DNA of 64,000 bases from Streptomyces monashensis (GCF_001866665.1 NZ_MLYO01000018.1:1-64000), one strand, 5' to 3'; shown: positions 8,745 through 17,741, numbered from the stretch's first letter. Notes: a model not told the origin generated them from the sequence alone. Numbers and translations are program-made.

Positions 8745-9722
8745 TCAGTCCTGCGGACCCTCGGCGGTCATGCCGTGCACCGCCGGGATCGTCCCCAGCC
8801 GGCCCTTCTGGAAGTCCTCGAAGGCCTGCTGGAGCTCGTCGCGGGTGTTCATGACGAACGGGCCGTAGTGGGCCATGGGCTCACGGATCGGCTGTCCGCC
8901 GAGGAGGACGACCTCCAGGTCCGGGGTGTGGCCGTCCTGCTTCTCGTCCGCGCGGACGGTCAGCGAGGACCCGGCGCCGAACACCGCGGTCTGGCCCAGG
9001 TGGACCGGACGCCGCTCGGCACCGACCGCGCCGCGCCCCGCCAGGACGTACGCCAGGCCGTTGAAGTCCTCGCGCCAGGGCAGGGTGACCTCCGCACCCG
9101 GCGCCAGCGTCGCGTGGATCATCGTGATCGGCGTGTGCGTGATCCCGGGGCCCTGGTGGCCGTCCAGCTCGCCCGCGATGACCCGCAGCAGCGCGCCGCC
9201 GTCGGGGGAGGTGAGCAGCTGGACCTGGCCGCCGCGGATGTCCTGGTACCGCGGCGCCATCATCTTGTCCTTGGCGGGCAGGTTCACCCACAGCTGGAGG
9301 CCGTGGAAGAGGCCGCCGGACACCACGAGGGACTCCGGCGGGGCCTCGATGTGGAGCAGGCCCGAACCGGCGGTCATCCACTGGGTGTCACCGTTGGTGA
9401 TGGTGCCGCCACCGCCGTGGCTGTCCTGGTGGTCGAAGGTGCCGTCGATGATGTAGGTGACGGTCTCGAAGCCGCGGTGCGGGTGCCAGGGGGTGCCCTT
9501 GGGCTCGCCCGGCGCGTACTCCACCTCGCCCATCTGGTCCATCATGATGAACGGGTCGAGGTGGCGGTAGTTGATCCCGGCGAACGCCCGGCGCACCGGG
9601 AAGCCCTCACCCTCGAAACCGCTCGGAGCGGTGGTGACGGCCAGCACCGGACGCGCGACGGCGTCGGCGGGTGCGGTCACACGGGGCAGCGTCAACGGGT
9701 TCTCGACGGTCACTGCAGGCAT
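8745..9722 (-). CDS. Pirin family protein
   Basis: A 325-residue bicupin protein of the pirin family. The N-terminal cupin carries the metal-binding signature WHPHRGFETVTYI (two histidines) and, about 45 residues on, GSGLLHIE, which gives the third histidine and the glutamate ligand. Family members bind one Fe or Ni ion and act either as redox-sensitive cofactors or as quercetin 2,3-dioxygenase-like enzymes; the sequence does not decide which. The start codon has a strong AAGGAGG ribosome-binding site 8 nt upstream. A TTGA-rich repeated sequence lies about 30 bp upstream and could be an operator. A hairpin follows the gene. Confidence 0.93.
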   Translation of the reverse strand: MPAVTVENPLTLPRVTAPADAVARPVLAVTTAPSGFEGEGFPVRRAFAGINYRHLDPFIMMDQMGEVEYAPGEPKGTPWHPHRGFETVTYIIDGTFDHQDSHGGGGTITNGDTQWMTAGSGLLHIEAPPESLVVSGGLFHGLQLWVNLPAKDKMMAPRYQDIRGGQVQLLTSPDGGALLRVIAGELDGHQGPGITHTPITMIHATLAPGAEVTLPWREDFNGLAYVLAGRGAVGAERRPVHLGQTAVFGAGSSLTVRADEKQDGHTPDLEVVLLGGQPIREPMAHYGPFVMNTRDELQQAFEDFQKGRLGTIPAVHGMTAEGPQD

Positions 9723-9750
9723 GGTCGGTACCTCCTTGTGCGCCCACTTT

Positions 9751-9766
9751 AGTTGAGCGTTGAACT
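9751..9766. promoter_or_regulatory. Imperfect palindrome upstream of the pirin gene
   Basis: AGTTGAGCGTTGAACT has matching AGTT/AACT ends and an internal TTGA direct repeat, 28 bp before the pirin start. It could be an operator for a redox-responsive regulator. The evidence is position and symmetry only. Confidence 0.3.
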
Positions 9767-9788
9767 TTCTGCCACCCCCAACGCGAAG

Positions 9789-9814
9789 AGCCCGGAGGAC
9801 ATTCCCTCCGGGCT
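9789..9814 (-). terminator. Terminator after the SseB-domain gene
   Basis: A perfect 10-bp stem, AGCCCGGAGG (9789-9798) with CCTCCGGGCT (9805-9814) and a 6-nt loop, starts 25 nt after the stop codon of the minus-strand SseB-domain gene. Confidence 0.7.
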
Positions 9815-9838
9815 CCCTGGGTCGAGACGGTGCGCGGC

Positions 9839-10324
9839 TCAGCCGCCGTACATGCGGCGCATCGCGAAGTCCACCATCTGCTCGACGGCCTTCGCGTCGA
9901 ACACCATGCGGTGCTCGCCCTCCATGTCCAGGACGAAGCCGTAGCCGGTCGGCAGCAGGTCGATCACCTCGGCGCCGGTGATCACGAAGTACTTGGACTC
10001 CTTGCCCGCGTACCGGCGCAGCTCCTTCAGCGAGGTGAACATCGGGATCACCGGCTGCTGGGTGTTGTGCAGGGCGAGGAAGCCGGGGGTGTCACCGCGC
10101 GGGCAGTACACCTTCGACGTGGCGAAGATCTGCTGGAAGTCCTCGGCGGCCATCTGCCCGGTGGTGAAGGCGCGCACCGCGTCCGCGAGGGAGGGCGGGG
10201 ACGGCTCCGGGTACAGCGGCGGCTGCTGGCCGTACCCGCCGACACCGCCCTGCATCTGCTGCTGCGCCGAGCCGTACTGCTGCTGAGCAGCACCACCGTC
10301 CATAGGCTGGCCGTATCCGTACAT
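9839..10324 (-). CDS. SseB family protein
   Basis: A 161-residue soluble protein. The first 45 residues are low-complexity (Gly, Gln, Tyr, Pro-rich: MYGYGQPMDGGAAQQQYG), and the rest is one SseB N-terminal-type domain (about residues 48-155) with the conserved stretch VYCPRGDTPGFLALH and the hydrophobic core segment VIDLLPTGYGFVLD. SseB-domain proteins are widespread in actinobacteria and have no settled function; they are not effector chaperones by homology alone. The start is the only sensible ATG for the frame. The gene is monocistronic, with its own terminator, and divergent from the acyl-CoA dehydrogenase. Confidence 0.85.
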   Translation of the reverse strand: MYGYGQPMDGGAAQQQYGSAQQQMQGGVGGYGQQPPLYPEPSPPSLADAVRAFTTGQMAAEDFQQIFATSKVYCPRGDTPGFLALHNTQQPVIPMFTSLKELRRYAGKESKYFVITGAEVIDLLPTGYGFVLDMEGEHRMVFDAKAVEQMVDFAMRRMYGG

Positions 10325-10415
10325 GGGCGCAAGCGTACCGAGGCCCGGGGCGGCGCAGGGGCAGAGCGGCGGAACCCCCGCGGACTAGACCCTTCTCACA
10401 CTGGGGCCGATAGGG

Positions 10416-10443
10416 GTTGCGTCTTATTACCGACGGGTAGCAT
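10416..10443 (+). promoter_or_regulatory. Candidate promoter with palindromic spacer for the acyl-CoA dehydrogenase
   Basis: TTGCGT (10416-10421) and TAGCAT (10438-10443) are separated by 16 bp, like a housekeeping promoter. The spacer carries TACC-GACG-GGTA, a small inverted repeat that could be an operator for an acyl-CoA-responsive repressor. Confidence 0.35.
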
Positions 10444-10520
10444 CATCGTAGCTACTTGTTGGTTCGTGAACTAGGTGCGAGGAGCCAGTGCCTCGCCGAT
10501 CCCTCTACGGAGCCGTCACC

Positions 10521-12347
10521 ATGGGGCACTACAAGCCGAATCTCCGCGACATCGAGTTCAACCTCTTCGAAGTACTGGGGCGCGACAAGGTGTACGGCAC
10601 CGGCCCGTTCGAGGAGATGGACGTCGAGACCGCCAAGAGCGTCCTGGAGGAGCTGACCCGCCTCTCCGAGAACGAGCTGGCCGAGTCCTTCGCCGACGCC
10701 GACCGCAACCCGCCGGTCTTCGACCCGGAGACCAACACCGCGCCGGTCCCCGCGTCCTTCAAGAAGAGCTACCAGGCCTTCATGGACTCCGAGTACTGGC
10801 GCCTCGGCCTGCCCGAGGAGATCGGCGGCACCACCTCGCCGCGCTCCCTGATCTGGGCCTACGCCGAGCTGGTCCTGGGCGCCAACCCGGCCGTGTGGAT
10901 GTACTCCTCGGGCCCGGCGTTCGCCGGCATCCTCTTCGAGGAGGGCAACGAGGTCCAGAAGCACATCGCCTCGATCGCCGTGGAGAAGCAGTGGGGCTCC
11001 ACGATGGTGCTCACCGAGCCCGACGCGGGCTCCGACGTGGGCGCCGGCCGCACCAAGGCCGTCCAGCAGGAGGACGGCTCCTGGCACATCGAGGGCGTGA
11101 AGCGCTTCATCACCTCCGGTGAGCACGACATGTCGGAGAACATCCTCCACTACGTCCTCGCCCGCCCCGAGGGCGCCGGCCCCGGCACCAAGGGCCTGTC
11201 CCTCTTCCTCGTGCCGAAGTACGAGTTCGACTTCGAGACCGGCGAGCTGGGCGAGCGCAACGGCGTCTACGCCACCAACGTCGAGCACAAGATGGGCCTG
11301 AAGGCCTCCAACACCTGCGAGATGACCTTCGGCGACCGGCACCCCGCCAAGGGCTGGCTGATCGGTGACAAGCACGAGGGCATCCGCCAGATGTTCCGCA
11401 TCATCGAGTTCGCCCGCATGATGGTCGGCACGAAGGCGATCTCCACGCTCTCCACGGGCTACCTGAACGCGCTGGAGTACGCCAAGGAGCGCGTCCAGGG
11501 TCCGGACCTGGCGCAGTTCATGGACAAGGCCGCGCCCAAGGTCACCATCACCCACCACCCCGACGTGCGCCGCTCGCTGATGACGCAGAAGGCGTACGCC
11601 GAGGGCATGCGCGCCCTCGTGCTCTACACCGCCTCCGTCCAGGACACGATCCAGGTCAAGGAGGCGAACGGCGAGGACGCCGCCGCCGAGCACGCGCTGA
11701 ACGACCTGCTCCTGCCGATCGTCAAGGGCTACGGCTCCGAGAAGGCCTACGAGCAGCTCGCCCAGTCGCTGCAGACCTTCGGCGGCTCCGGCTTCCTCCA
11801 GGAGTACCCGATCGAGCAGTACATCCGGGACTCCAAGATCGACACCCTCTACGAGGGCACCACGGCGATCCAGGGCCAGGACTTCTTCTTCCGGAAGATC
11901 GTCCGCAACCAGGGCGCCGCGCTGAACGCCCTCGCCGAGGACATCAAGAAGTTCCTGGCGCTCGGCACCGGCGGCGAGGAGCTGTCCGGCGCCCGTGAGC
12001 AGCTCGCCAAGGCGGCCGTCGAGCTGGAGGCCATCGTCGGCCTGATGCTGACCGACCTCGCGGCCACCGAGCAGGACACCAAGAACATCTACAAGGTGGG
12101 CCTGAACACCACCCGCCTGCTGCTGGCCTCCGGCGACGTCGTCATCGGCTACCTGCTCCTCAAGGGCGCCGCGATCGCCGCCGAGAAGCTGGCCACCGCC
12201 TCGGCGAAGGACCAGGCCTTCTACACCGGCAAGATCGCCGCGGCGAAGTTCTTCGCCGCGAACGTCCTGCCCGGCGTCACCCTCGCCCGCAAGGTCGCCG
12301 CGGGCGTCGAGCTGGACCTGATGGAGCTGGACGAGGCCGCGTTCTGA
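10521..12347 (+). CDS. Acyl-CoA dehydrogenase (large, ~608-residue type)
   Basis: An FAD-dependent enzyme that introduces the alpha-beta double bond into acyl-CoA thioesters in fatty-acid beta-oxidation. The 608 residues exceed the usual 380 because of the extra C-terminal domain of the very-long-chain-like/FadE5 type. Visible signatures are the substrate/FAD segment [14 protein letters not shown] (middle domain), [14 protein letters not shown], and the C-terminal catalytic region [19 protein letters not shown], whose EGT glutamate is the likely base. I prefer the ATG at 10521 ([10 protein letters not shown]), where the family's conserved start lies and CGGAG is 8 nt upstream. A GTG at 10488 with a good AGGAG would add 11 residues. 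A perfect 13-bp terminator follows. Confidence 0.92.
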   Translation: MGHYKPNLRDIEFNLFEVLGRDKVYGTGPFEEMDVETAKSVLEELTRLSENELAESFADADRNPPVFDPETNTAPVPASFKKSYQAFMDSEYWRLGLPEEIGGTTSPRSLIWAYAELVLGANPAVWMYSSGPAFAGILFEEGNEVQKHIASIAVEKQWGSTMVLTEPDAGSDVGAGRTKAVQQEDGSWHIEGVKRFITSGEHDMSENILHYVLARPEGAGPGTKGLSLFLVPKYEFDFETGELGERNGVYATNVEHKMGLKASNTCEMTFGDRHPAKGWLIGDKHEGIRQMFRIIEFARMMVGTKAISTLSTGYLNALEYAKERVQGPDLAQFMDKAAPKVTITHHPDVRRSLMTQKAYAEGMRALVLYTASVQDTIQVKEANGEDAAAEHALNDLLLPIVKGYGSEKAYEQLAQSLQTFGGSGFLQEYPIEQYIRDSKIDTLYEGTTAIQGQDFFFRKIVRNQGAALNALAEDIKKFLALGTGGEELSGAREQLAKAAVELEAIVGLMLTDLAATEQDTKNIYKVGLNTTRLLLASGDVVIGYLLLKGAAIAAEKLATASAKDQAFYTGKIAAAKFFAANVLPGVTLARKVAAGVELDLMELDEAAF

Positions 12348-12362
12348 TCCCGTGGGTCCGTC

Positions 12363-12402
12363 GCGCGGGCCCGCTTCCCTTCCGGGGGGAGCGGGCCCGC
12401 GC
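12363..12402 (+). terminator. Terminator after acyl-CoA dehydrogenase
   Basis: A perfect 13-bp stem (12363-12375 with 12390-12402) encloses a 14-nt loop that can itself pair TCCC with GGGA. It starts 15 nt after the stop codon. Confidence 0.72.
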
Positions 12403-12421
12403 CCGTCGTTAAGGTGAACCC

Positions 12422-13723
12422 ATGAGCGCACCCGCTGCCCGCTTCGACCGCGGCCACACCGACGACCTGATGTCCTTCCTGGCGGCCGGACCGTCGCCGT
12501 ACCACGCGGTCGCGACCACCGCGGCGCGGCTGGAGAAGGCCGGCTTCCGGCAGGTCGCGGAGACGGACGCGTGGGACGGCACCAGCGGTGGCAGGTACGT
12601 GCTGCGCGGCGGCGCGATCGTCGCCTGGTACGTCCCCGGGGGCGCCGAGCCGCACACCCCGTTCCACATCGTCGGCGCGCACACCGACTCCCCGAACCTG
12701 CGCGTCAAGCCGCAGCCGGACAGCGGTGCGCACGGCTGGCGCCAGGTCGCCGTCGAGATCTACGGCGGCCCGCTGATGAACTCCTGGCTGGACCGCGACC
12801 TGGGCCTGGCCGGCCGGCTGACCCTGCGCGACGGCTCCTCGGTCCTGGTGAACGTGGACCGCCCGCTGCTGCGCGTGCCCCAGCTGGCGATCCACCTGGA
12901 CCGCGCGGTGTCCACGGAGGGCCTCAAGCTCGACAAGCAGCGCCACCTGCAGCCGGTGTGGGGCCTCGGCAACGACGTGCGCGAGGGCGACCTCATCTCC
13001 TTCCTGGAGCAGGAGGCCGGGATCACGGCCGGCTCGGTGGCCGGCTGGGACCTGATGGTCCACCCGGTGGAGCCGCCGGCCTACCTCGGCCGGGACCGGG
13101 AGCTGGTCGCCGGACCGCGCATGGACAACCTGTTCTCCGTGCACGCGGCCACGGCAGCCCTGACCGCCGTCGCCACCTCCGGCGCCGCCCTCACCCGCAT
13201 CCCGGTGCTCGCCGCCTTCGACCACGAGGAGAACGGCTCCCAGTCGGACACCGGCGCGGACGGCCCGCTGCTCGGCTCGGTCCTCGAGCGCTCGGTCTTC
13301 GCCCGCGGCGGTTCGTACGAGGACCGCGCCCGCGCCTTCGCCGGCACGGTCTGTCTGTCCTCCGACACGGGCCACGCCGTCCACCCCAACTACGCCGAGC
13401 GCCACGACCCCACCCACCACCCCCGGGTCAACGGCGGCCCCATCCTCAAGGTCAACGTCAACAACCGCTACGCCACGGACGGTTCGGGCCGCGCGGTCTT
13501 CGCCGCGGCCTGCGAGAAGGCGAACGTCCCCTTCCAGACCTTCGTCTCCAACAACTCCATGCCCTGCGGCACCACGATCGGCCCGATCACCGCGGCCCGC
13601 CATGGCATCCGCACGGTCGACATCGGCGCGGCGATCCTGTCGATGCACAGCGCCCGCGAACTCTGCGGCGCCGACGACCCGTTCCTCCTGGCGAACGCGC
13701 TGACGGCGTTCCTGGAGGGCTAG
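12422..13723 (+). CDS. M18 family aminopeptidase
   Basis: A 433-residue cytoplasmic dinuclear-zinc aminopeptidase of the aspartyl-aminopeptidase (M18) family, which removes N-terminal residues in peptide turnover. Metal and catalytic residues appear in the expected order: HIVGAHTDSPNLRVK (first His and catalytic Asp), FDHEENGSQS (catalytic Glu and ligand Glu), SSDTGHAVHPNYAERHDP, and the last His ligand region. The length matches the family (about 430-450). The ATG at 12422 is preceded by TTAAGGTGAACCC, which could serve as a ribosome-binding site (AAGGTG) or as a -10 element (TAAGGT, 6 nt before the ATG) of a leaderless transcript. Confidence 0.93.
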   Translation: MSAPAARFDRGHTDDLMSFLAAGPSPYHAVATTAARLEKAGFRQVAETDAWDGTSGGRYVLRGGAIVAWYVPGGAEPHTPFHIVGAHTDSPNLRVKPQPDSGAHGWRQVAVEIYGGPLMNSWLDRDLGLAGRLTLRDGSSVLVNVDRPLLRVPQLAIHLDRAVSTEGLKLDKQRHLQPVWGLGNDVREGDLISFLEQEAGITAGSVAGWDLMVHPVEPPAYLGRDRELVAGPRMDNLFSVHAATAALTAVATSGAALTRIPVLAAFDHEENGSQSDTGADGPLLGSVLERSVFARGGSYEDRARAFAGTVCLSSDTGHAVHPNYAERHDPTHHPRVNGGPILKVNVNNRYATDGSGRAVFAAACEKANVPFQTFVSNNSMPCGTTIGPITAARHGIRTVDIGAAILSMHSARELCGADDPFLLANALTAFLEG

Positions 13724-13793
13724 TCGGCGACCTGGAGGGCCGGGACGCCGGGACGTGGGGCTCCGCGCCCGCCGCCGGCACGGCGAGCACCGG

Positions 13794-14189
13794 TCAGGTC
13801 AGGGTGTGGCCCGTGGTGACGTCCACGTGGTCCGGCACCTCCTCGTGCCGGTCGCCGACCGTGAGCGTGCCGGTCGGCTCGAAGAGGAGGACCTCGGCGC
13901 GCCGGGGCGCGGACGGCCTGTGCTCGGTGCCACGCGGGACGGTGAACACCGATCCCCTGGTCAGGATGACCGTGCGCGCACCGGCCGGCTCGCGCAGCCC
14001 CAGGTGCACCTCGCCCTCCACGACCAGGAAGAACTCGTCGGTGTCCTCGTGCACGTGCCAGACGTGCTCGGCCTCGAACTTTGCGATGCGGACGTCGTAG
14101 TCGTTGACGGCGGCGACGATACGGGGACTCCAGCACTCGTCGAAGGAGGCGAAGGCCTTGTCCAGGGAGATGGGTTCCATGGGTTGCAT
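13794..14189 (-). CDS. Single-domain cupin protein
   Basis: A 131-residue protein made of one cupin fold. Motif 1 reads HVWHVHEDTDEFFLVVEGEVHLGL (in part: H-x-H and the Glu ligand), and motif 2 covers VPRGTEHRPSAPRRAEVLLFE. These supply the usual metal-binding His/Glu set. The substrate is unknown; small stand-alone cupins include dioxygenases, isomerases and sugar-binding proteins. The start may be the ATG at 14189 or the in-frame ATG at 14180; neither has a recognisable ribosome-binding site. The gene is divergent from, and 52 bp away from, the AraC-like regulator, which may control it. Confidence 0.85.
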   Translation of the reverse strand: MQPMEPISLDKAFASFDECWSPRIVAAVNDYDVRIAKFEAEHVWHVHEDTDEFFLVVEGEVHLGLREPAGARTVILTRGSVFTVPRGTEHRPSAPRRAEVLLFEPTGTLTVGDRHEEVPDHVDVTTGHTLT

Positions 14190-14241
14190 GGGTTCATCGT
14201 GCGGGTGGCCTGGGGGTGCGTACGAGTGCTAGGAATCGCAC

Positions 14242-15282
14242 ATGCCGCAAGGATCCTCTCAGCCTTCTCCGCCGCACCCGCGCCGGACTCGTCGGACTGA
14301 CCGGACTCACCGGACTCACCGGACTCACCGGGTCGCCGTGATCGTCGACGAGGGCACCAACCCCTTCGAAGTCGGCGTCGCCACCGAGCTGTTCGGGCTG
14401 CCCAGGCCGGAACTGGGCGGCCAGGGGGCGCTGTACGAGGTGACGCTGTGCGCGCCCGGCTCCGGGGTCCGGATGAACCACGGCTTCTTCACCCTGACCG
14501 GCGTGTCCGGCCTGGAGGCGGTGGACGAGGCCGACACCCTCGTCGTACCGGGCCGCCCCGACAACGTCGTACCGCGCGGTGCCGACGTCCTCGACGCCAT
14601 CCGCCGCACGCACGCGCGTGGAGCACGGGTCATCAGCTTCTGCACCGGCAGCTTCGCCCTGGCCGAGGCGGGACTGCTCGACGGCCGGCGCGCCACCACG
14701 CACTGGATGTGGGCGGACGCCTTCCGGGAGCTGCATCCCGAGGTGCTGCTGGAGCCGGACGTGCTGTTCGTGGACGACGGCGACCTGCTCACGGCCGCCG
14801 GCAGCGCCGCCGCGCTCGACCTCGGGCTGCACGTCTGGCGCCGCGACCACGGCGCCGAACTCGCGAACGCCGTCTCCCGGCGCCTCGTCTTCGCCGCCCA
14901 CCGGGACGGCGGTCAGCGGCAGTTCGTGGAGCGCCCGGTGCCCGACGTGCCGGACGAGTCGCTCGGCCCGCTGCTGGCCTGGGCGCAGGAACGGCTGGCC
15001 GAGCCGCTGACCGTGGCGGACCTCGCCACCCGCGCTGCCGTCAGCCCCGCCACGCTGCACCGCCGCTTCCGCGCGCAGCTCGGCACGACGCCGCTGGCCT
15101 GGCTCACCGGCGAGCGCGTCGCCCTGGCCTGCCGGCTGATCGAGCGGGGCGAGGAACGCCTGGACGCCGTCGCGGCCCGCAGCGGCCTCGGCACGGCGGC
15201 CAATCTGCGGGCCCGGCTGCGCCGGGAGACGGGGCTCAGCCCATCGGCGTACCGCAGGCGCTTCGGACCGGCGGCCCGGTGA
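14242..15282 (+). CDS. GlxA-type AraC-family transcriptional regulator (DJ-1/PfpI + HTH)
   Basis: A 346-residue regulator with an N-terminal DJ-1/PfpI amidotransferase-like domain (about residues 33-200) and a C-terminal AraC helix-turn-helix pair (about 235-340). The nucleophile-elbow cysteine is present in VISFCTGSFALAEAGLLDG. The HTH part shows LATRAAVSPATLHRRFRAQLGTTPLAWL and a second helix pair in VAARSGLGTAANLRARLRRETGLSPSAYR (quoted in part). The ATG at 14242 is chosen because the first DJ-1 strand starts at residue 33. The extra N-terminus is encoded by a 9-bp tandem repeat. TAGGAA ends 6 nt before the ATG, suggesting a leaderless transcript. A role in controlling the divergent cupin is inferred from position. 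Confidence 0.9.
   Translation: MPQGSSQPSPPHPRRTRRTDRTHRTHRTHRVAVIVDEGTNPFEVGVATELFGLPRPELGGQGALYEVTLCAPGSGVRMNHGFFTLTGVSGLEAVDEADTLVVPGRPDNVVPRGADVLDAIRRTHARGARVISFCTGSFALAEAGLLDGRRATTHWMWADAFRELHPEVLLEPDVLFVDDGDLLTAAGSAAALDLGLHVWRRDHGAELANAVSRRLVFAAHRDGGQRQFVERPVPDVPDESLGPLLAWAQERLAEPLTVADLATRAAVSPATLHRRFRAQLGTTPLAWLTGERVALACRLIERGEERLDAVAARSGLGTAANLRARLRRETGLSPSAYRRRFGPAAR
14284..14328 (+). repeat. Five 9-bp tandem repeats in the regulator N-terminus
   Basis: Five consecutive 9-bp units (CGGACTCGT, CGGACTGAC, then three CGGACTCAC) encode the RRTD/RTH triplets before the DJ-1 domain. The unit is a multiple of three, so copy-number change keeps the frame. Confidence 0.9.
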
Positions 15283-15313
15283 TGATCACGGCGGGGCGGG
15301 GAACGGTACGGGC

Positions 15314-15808
15314 ATGAGATTCCTCGTACGCGACCGGCTCCTCGGCATCGGTGAAGACTATTGGATCGAGGACGAACACGGCCGGAAGGTGTTCCTCGTC
15401 GACGGCAAGGCGATGCGGCTGCGGGACACCTTCGAGCTGAAGGACGTCCACGGACACGTCCTGATCGACATCCACCAGAAGATGTTCGCCCTGCGCGACA
15501 CGATGGTGATCGAGCGGGACGGCGAGGGCCTGGCCAGGATCCGCCGCAAACGCCTGTCCCTGCTGCGCAACCACTACCGGGTCGCCCTGGCCGACGGCAC
15601 CGAACTGGACGTCAGCGGAAAGATCCTGGACCGCGAGTTCGCCGTCGAGTACGACGGTGAGCTGCTCGCGGTGGTCTCCCGCCGCTGGCTGCACCTGCGG
15701 GAGACCTACGGCGTCGACGTCGTCCGCGACGACGCGGACCCGGCCCTGCTGATCGCCGTGACGGTGTGCGTGATCCACCTCGCGGAGAAGGAGCGCGAGG
15801 AGGGCTAG
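15314..15808 (+). CDS. LURP-one-related (DUF567-type) protein
   Basis: A 164-residue protein of the LURP-one-related family, a Tubby/scramblase-like beta-barrel. The successive strands MRFLVRDRLLGIGEDYWI, KVFLVDGKAMRLRDTFEL, MFALRDTMVIERDG and HYRVALADGTELDVSG show the repeating pattern of this fold. Bacterial members are small soluble proteins with no known reaction; a phospholipid-binding role is suggested by the fold. It sits 31 bp after the AraC-like gene in the same direction and may be cotranscribed. Its TAG stop shares the CTAG tetranucleotide with the convergent hydrolase gene. Confidence 0.85.
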   Translation: MRFLVRDRLLGIGEDYWIEDEHGRKVFLVDGKAMRLRDTFELKDVHGHVLIDIHQKMFALRDTMVIERDGEGLARIRRKRLSLLRNHYRVALADGTELDVSGKILDREFAVEYDGELLAVVSRRWLHLRETYGVDVVRDDADPALLIAVTVCVIHLAEKEREEG

Positions 15809-16647
15809 GGGGACGAGGAGGACGAGGAGGCGTCGTGAGGCGGGCGCAGGCCGAGGACCCGGTCCTTCAGGGCGGGGAACTGCTCGCGGGTGCCGGCCAC
15901 CTTCGCCGGGTCGAGGTCGACGGTGAGGATCTCCTCGTCCGGTCCCGCCTCGGCGAGGACCTCGCCCCACGGGTCCACCACGATCGAGTGACCGGCCTGG
16001 GGAACTCCCGCATGGGTCCCGGCCGTTCCACAGGCGAGCACGAACGCCTGGTTCTCCACCGCCCGCGCCTGAGCCAGCAGCGTCCAGTGCGCGCGCCGCC
16101 GCTCGGGCCACCCGGCCGGGAGGACGAGGATCTCGGCGCCGGCGTCGACCAGTCCGCGGAAGAGTTCGGGGAAACGGAGGTCGTAGCAGGTGGCCACGCC
16201 CAGCGTGGTCCCGGGCATCCGGACCGTCACCAGCTCCTGCCCCGCACCCATCAGCACGGCCTCGCCCTTGTCGAAGCCGAAGCGGTGGATCTTGCGGTAG
16301 GCGGCGGCCAGTTCACCGGAGGGGGAGAAGACGAGAGAGGTGTTGTAGAGGGGCCCGTCACCCGCGGCGGAACCGCTGCCGGGCGCGGCGCGCTCCGGGA
16401 TCGACCCGGCGTGCAGCCACACGCCCGCGTCGCTCGCGGCCTTGGCCATCGCTTCGTACGTCGGCCCTTCGAGCGGCTCGGCCTCACGGTTGAACGCCTC
16501 GTAGGCGAAGGCGCCGGTGGTCCACAGCTCCGGAAGGACCACGAGATCGGCACCAGCCTGCTCCCGGACCAGCCCGGCCACCCGCTGCCGCCGGGAGTCG
16601 ACCGATTCGTCCTCGTTCACGCCGATCTGGATCAGCGAGGCGCGCAC
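15805..16647 (-). CDS. Carbon-nitrogen (nitrilase-superfamily) hydrolase
   Basis: A 280-residue amidase/nitrilase-superfamily enzyme that hydrolyses non-peptide C-N bonds. The catalytic Glu-Lys-Cys triad is visible: Glu in VVLPELW (about residue 41), Lys in AAYRKIHRFG (about 118) and Cys in GVATCYDLRFPELFR (about 152). It is closest in feel to the omega-amidase/YafV-like branch, but the substrate is not fixed by sequence. I chose the GTG at 16647, giving VRASLIQIGVNEDE, because the first strand of the fold starts there and GGACGG lies upstream; upstream sequence in frame is not protein-like. It ends by sharing CTAG with the convergent LURP-one gene. Confidence 0.9.
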   Translation of the reverse strand: MRASLIQIGVNEDESVDSRRQRVAGLVREQAGADLVVLPELWTTGAFAYEAFNREAEPLEGPTYEAMAKAASDAGVWLHAGSIPERAAPGSGSAAGDGPLYNTSLVFSPSGELAAAYRKIHRFGFDKGEAVLMGAGQELVTVRMPGTTLGVATCYDLRFPELFRGLVDAGAEILVLPAGWPERRRAHWTLLAQARAVENQAFVLACGTAGTHAGVPQAGHSIVVDPWGEVLAEAGPDEEILTVDLDPAKVAGTREQFPALKDRVLGLRPPHDASSSSSSP

Positions 16648-16731
16648 ACTACCACCGTCCTGGGATTCGAGACGTCCACACAGGCCTACGATCGTCACAC
16701 GAAAGCACTGCCGAGGTGACTGATTGCAGCG

Positions 16732-16793
16732 TAACTTGGGGGTCCCCCCGATTCGAGCGCAGCCGAGAATTGGGGGAGGTCCAGACACCCACC
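16732..16793. repeat. Intergenic palindromic element with G/C-run arms
   Basis: The stretch contains GGGGGTCCCCC (16738-16748) followed by a second partly complementary pair, CCCCCCGATTCG against CCGAGAATTGGGGG. I recall very similar GGGGGTCCCCCC...CTTGGGGGAGG elements between many Streptomyces genes. It lies in the gap between the hydrolase start and the isomerase-family gene. Confidence 0.5.
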
Positions 16794-16866
16794 GCCGTGC
16801 CGCCGCCGCCCGCTGGCAACGCCGCCACCACCTGCCCGTGTACCGACCGCCGAGGGGTCCCGTTCC

Positions 16867-17691
16867 GTGAGTTTGCATCCCACCCTCCAGCCCTACGCCG
16901 ACGCCTGGACACACTCCGTCGAAGCGATATCGGGGATGCTGCAGCCGCTCGTCGAGGGCGAGTGGAACCGGCGGACTCCCTGCCCCGGCTGGTCGGTCCG
17001 GGACGTCGTGTCGCACGTCATCGGCCTGGACTGCGAGATGCTCGGCGATCCGCGCCCCATCCACTCCCTGCCGAGCGACCTCTTCCACGTCAGGACCGAG
17101 CACCAGCGCTACATGGAGATGCAGGTCGACAGCCGCCGTCATCACACGGCGCCGGAGATGACGGCCGAGCTGGAGTACACGATCATCCGGCGCAACCGCC
17201 AGCACCGCAACGAGTCCCGCGACCCCGGCACCACGGTGCGCGGCCCGCTCGGCAAGGACGTCACCCTGGAGCAGGCCTATCGCACCCGGGCGTTCGACGT
17301 GTGGGTGCACGAGCAGGACCTGCGCACGGCCCTCGGCCTGCCGGGCAACCTCGACTCGCCGGGTGCGCACGTGGTCCGCGACGTCCTTCTGGAAGCACTC
17401 CCCAGGGTCGTCGCGAAGGACGCGAACGCGCCGCGCAGCTCGGCGATCGTCTTCGACGTGCACGGCCCGGTGGAGTTCCTGCGCACGATCCGCGTCGACA
17501 TCCAGGGCCGGGGCACCCTGGAGACAGCCCCGGCCCTCGGCCCCGCCGCCGCGCTCACGCTCGACTGGGAGACCTTCGTCCGCCTGGCCTGCGGCCGCGT
17601 CACCCCGGAGGCGGTGACGGACCGGGTGAAGACCGAGGGCGACCCGGACCTGACGGCGGCGATCCTGCGCAACTTCACGGTGACGCCGTAG
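16867..17691 (+). CDS. Maleylpyruvate isomerase family mycothiol-dependent enzyme (DinB-like)
   Basis: A 274-residue protein of the mycothiol-dependent maleylpyruvate isomerase-like family: an N-terminal DinB/MDMPI four-helix bundle (about residues 10-170) and a C-terminal domain (about 185-270). The signature WNRRTPCPGWSVRDVVSHVIGLDCE provides the first metal-binding His, with the further His in the AFDVWVHEQDLRTALG segment. Members use mycothiol, the actinobacterial thiol, for isomerisation or detoxification; the substrate is not known here. The GTG at 16867 is chosen because conserved sequence begins immediately and GAGGGG precedes it. Confidence 0.85.
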   Translation: MSLHPTLQPYADAWTHSVEAISGMLQPLVEGEWNRRTPCPGWSVRDVVSHVIGLDCEMLGDPRPIHSLPSDLFHVRTEHQRYMEMQVDSRRHHTAPEMTAELEYTIIRRNRQHRNESRDPGTTVRGPLGKDVTLEQAYRTRAFDVWVHEQDLRTALGLPGNLDSPGAHVVRDVLLEALPRVVAKDANAPRSSAIVFDVHGPVEFLRTIRVDIQGRGTLETAPALGPAAALTLDWETFVRLACGRVTPEAVTDRVKTEGDPDLTAAILRNFTVTP

Positions 17692-17741
17692 GCGTGTCGT
17701 GGCGGGCAGCCGTCGAGGGTGAGCGCCGCAGCGGGTTGCCG

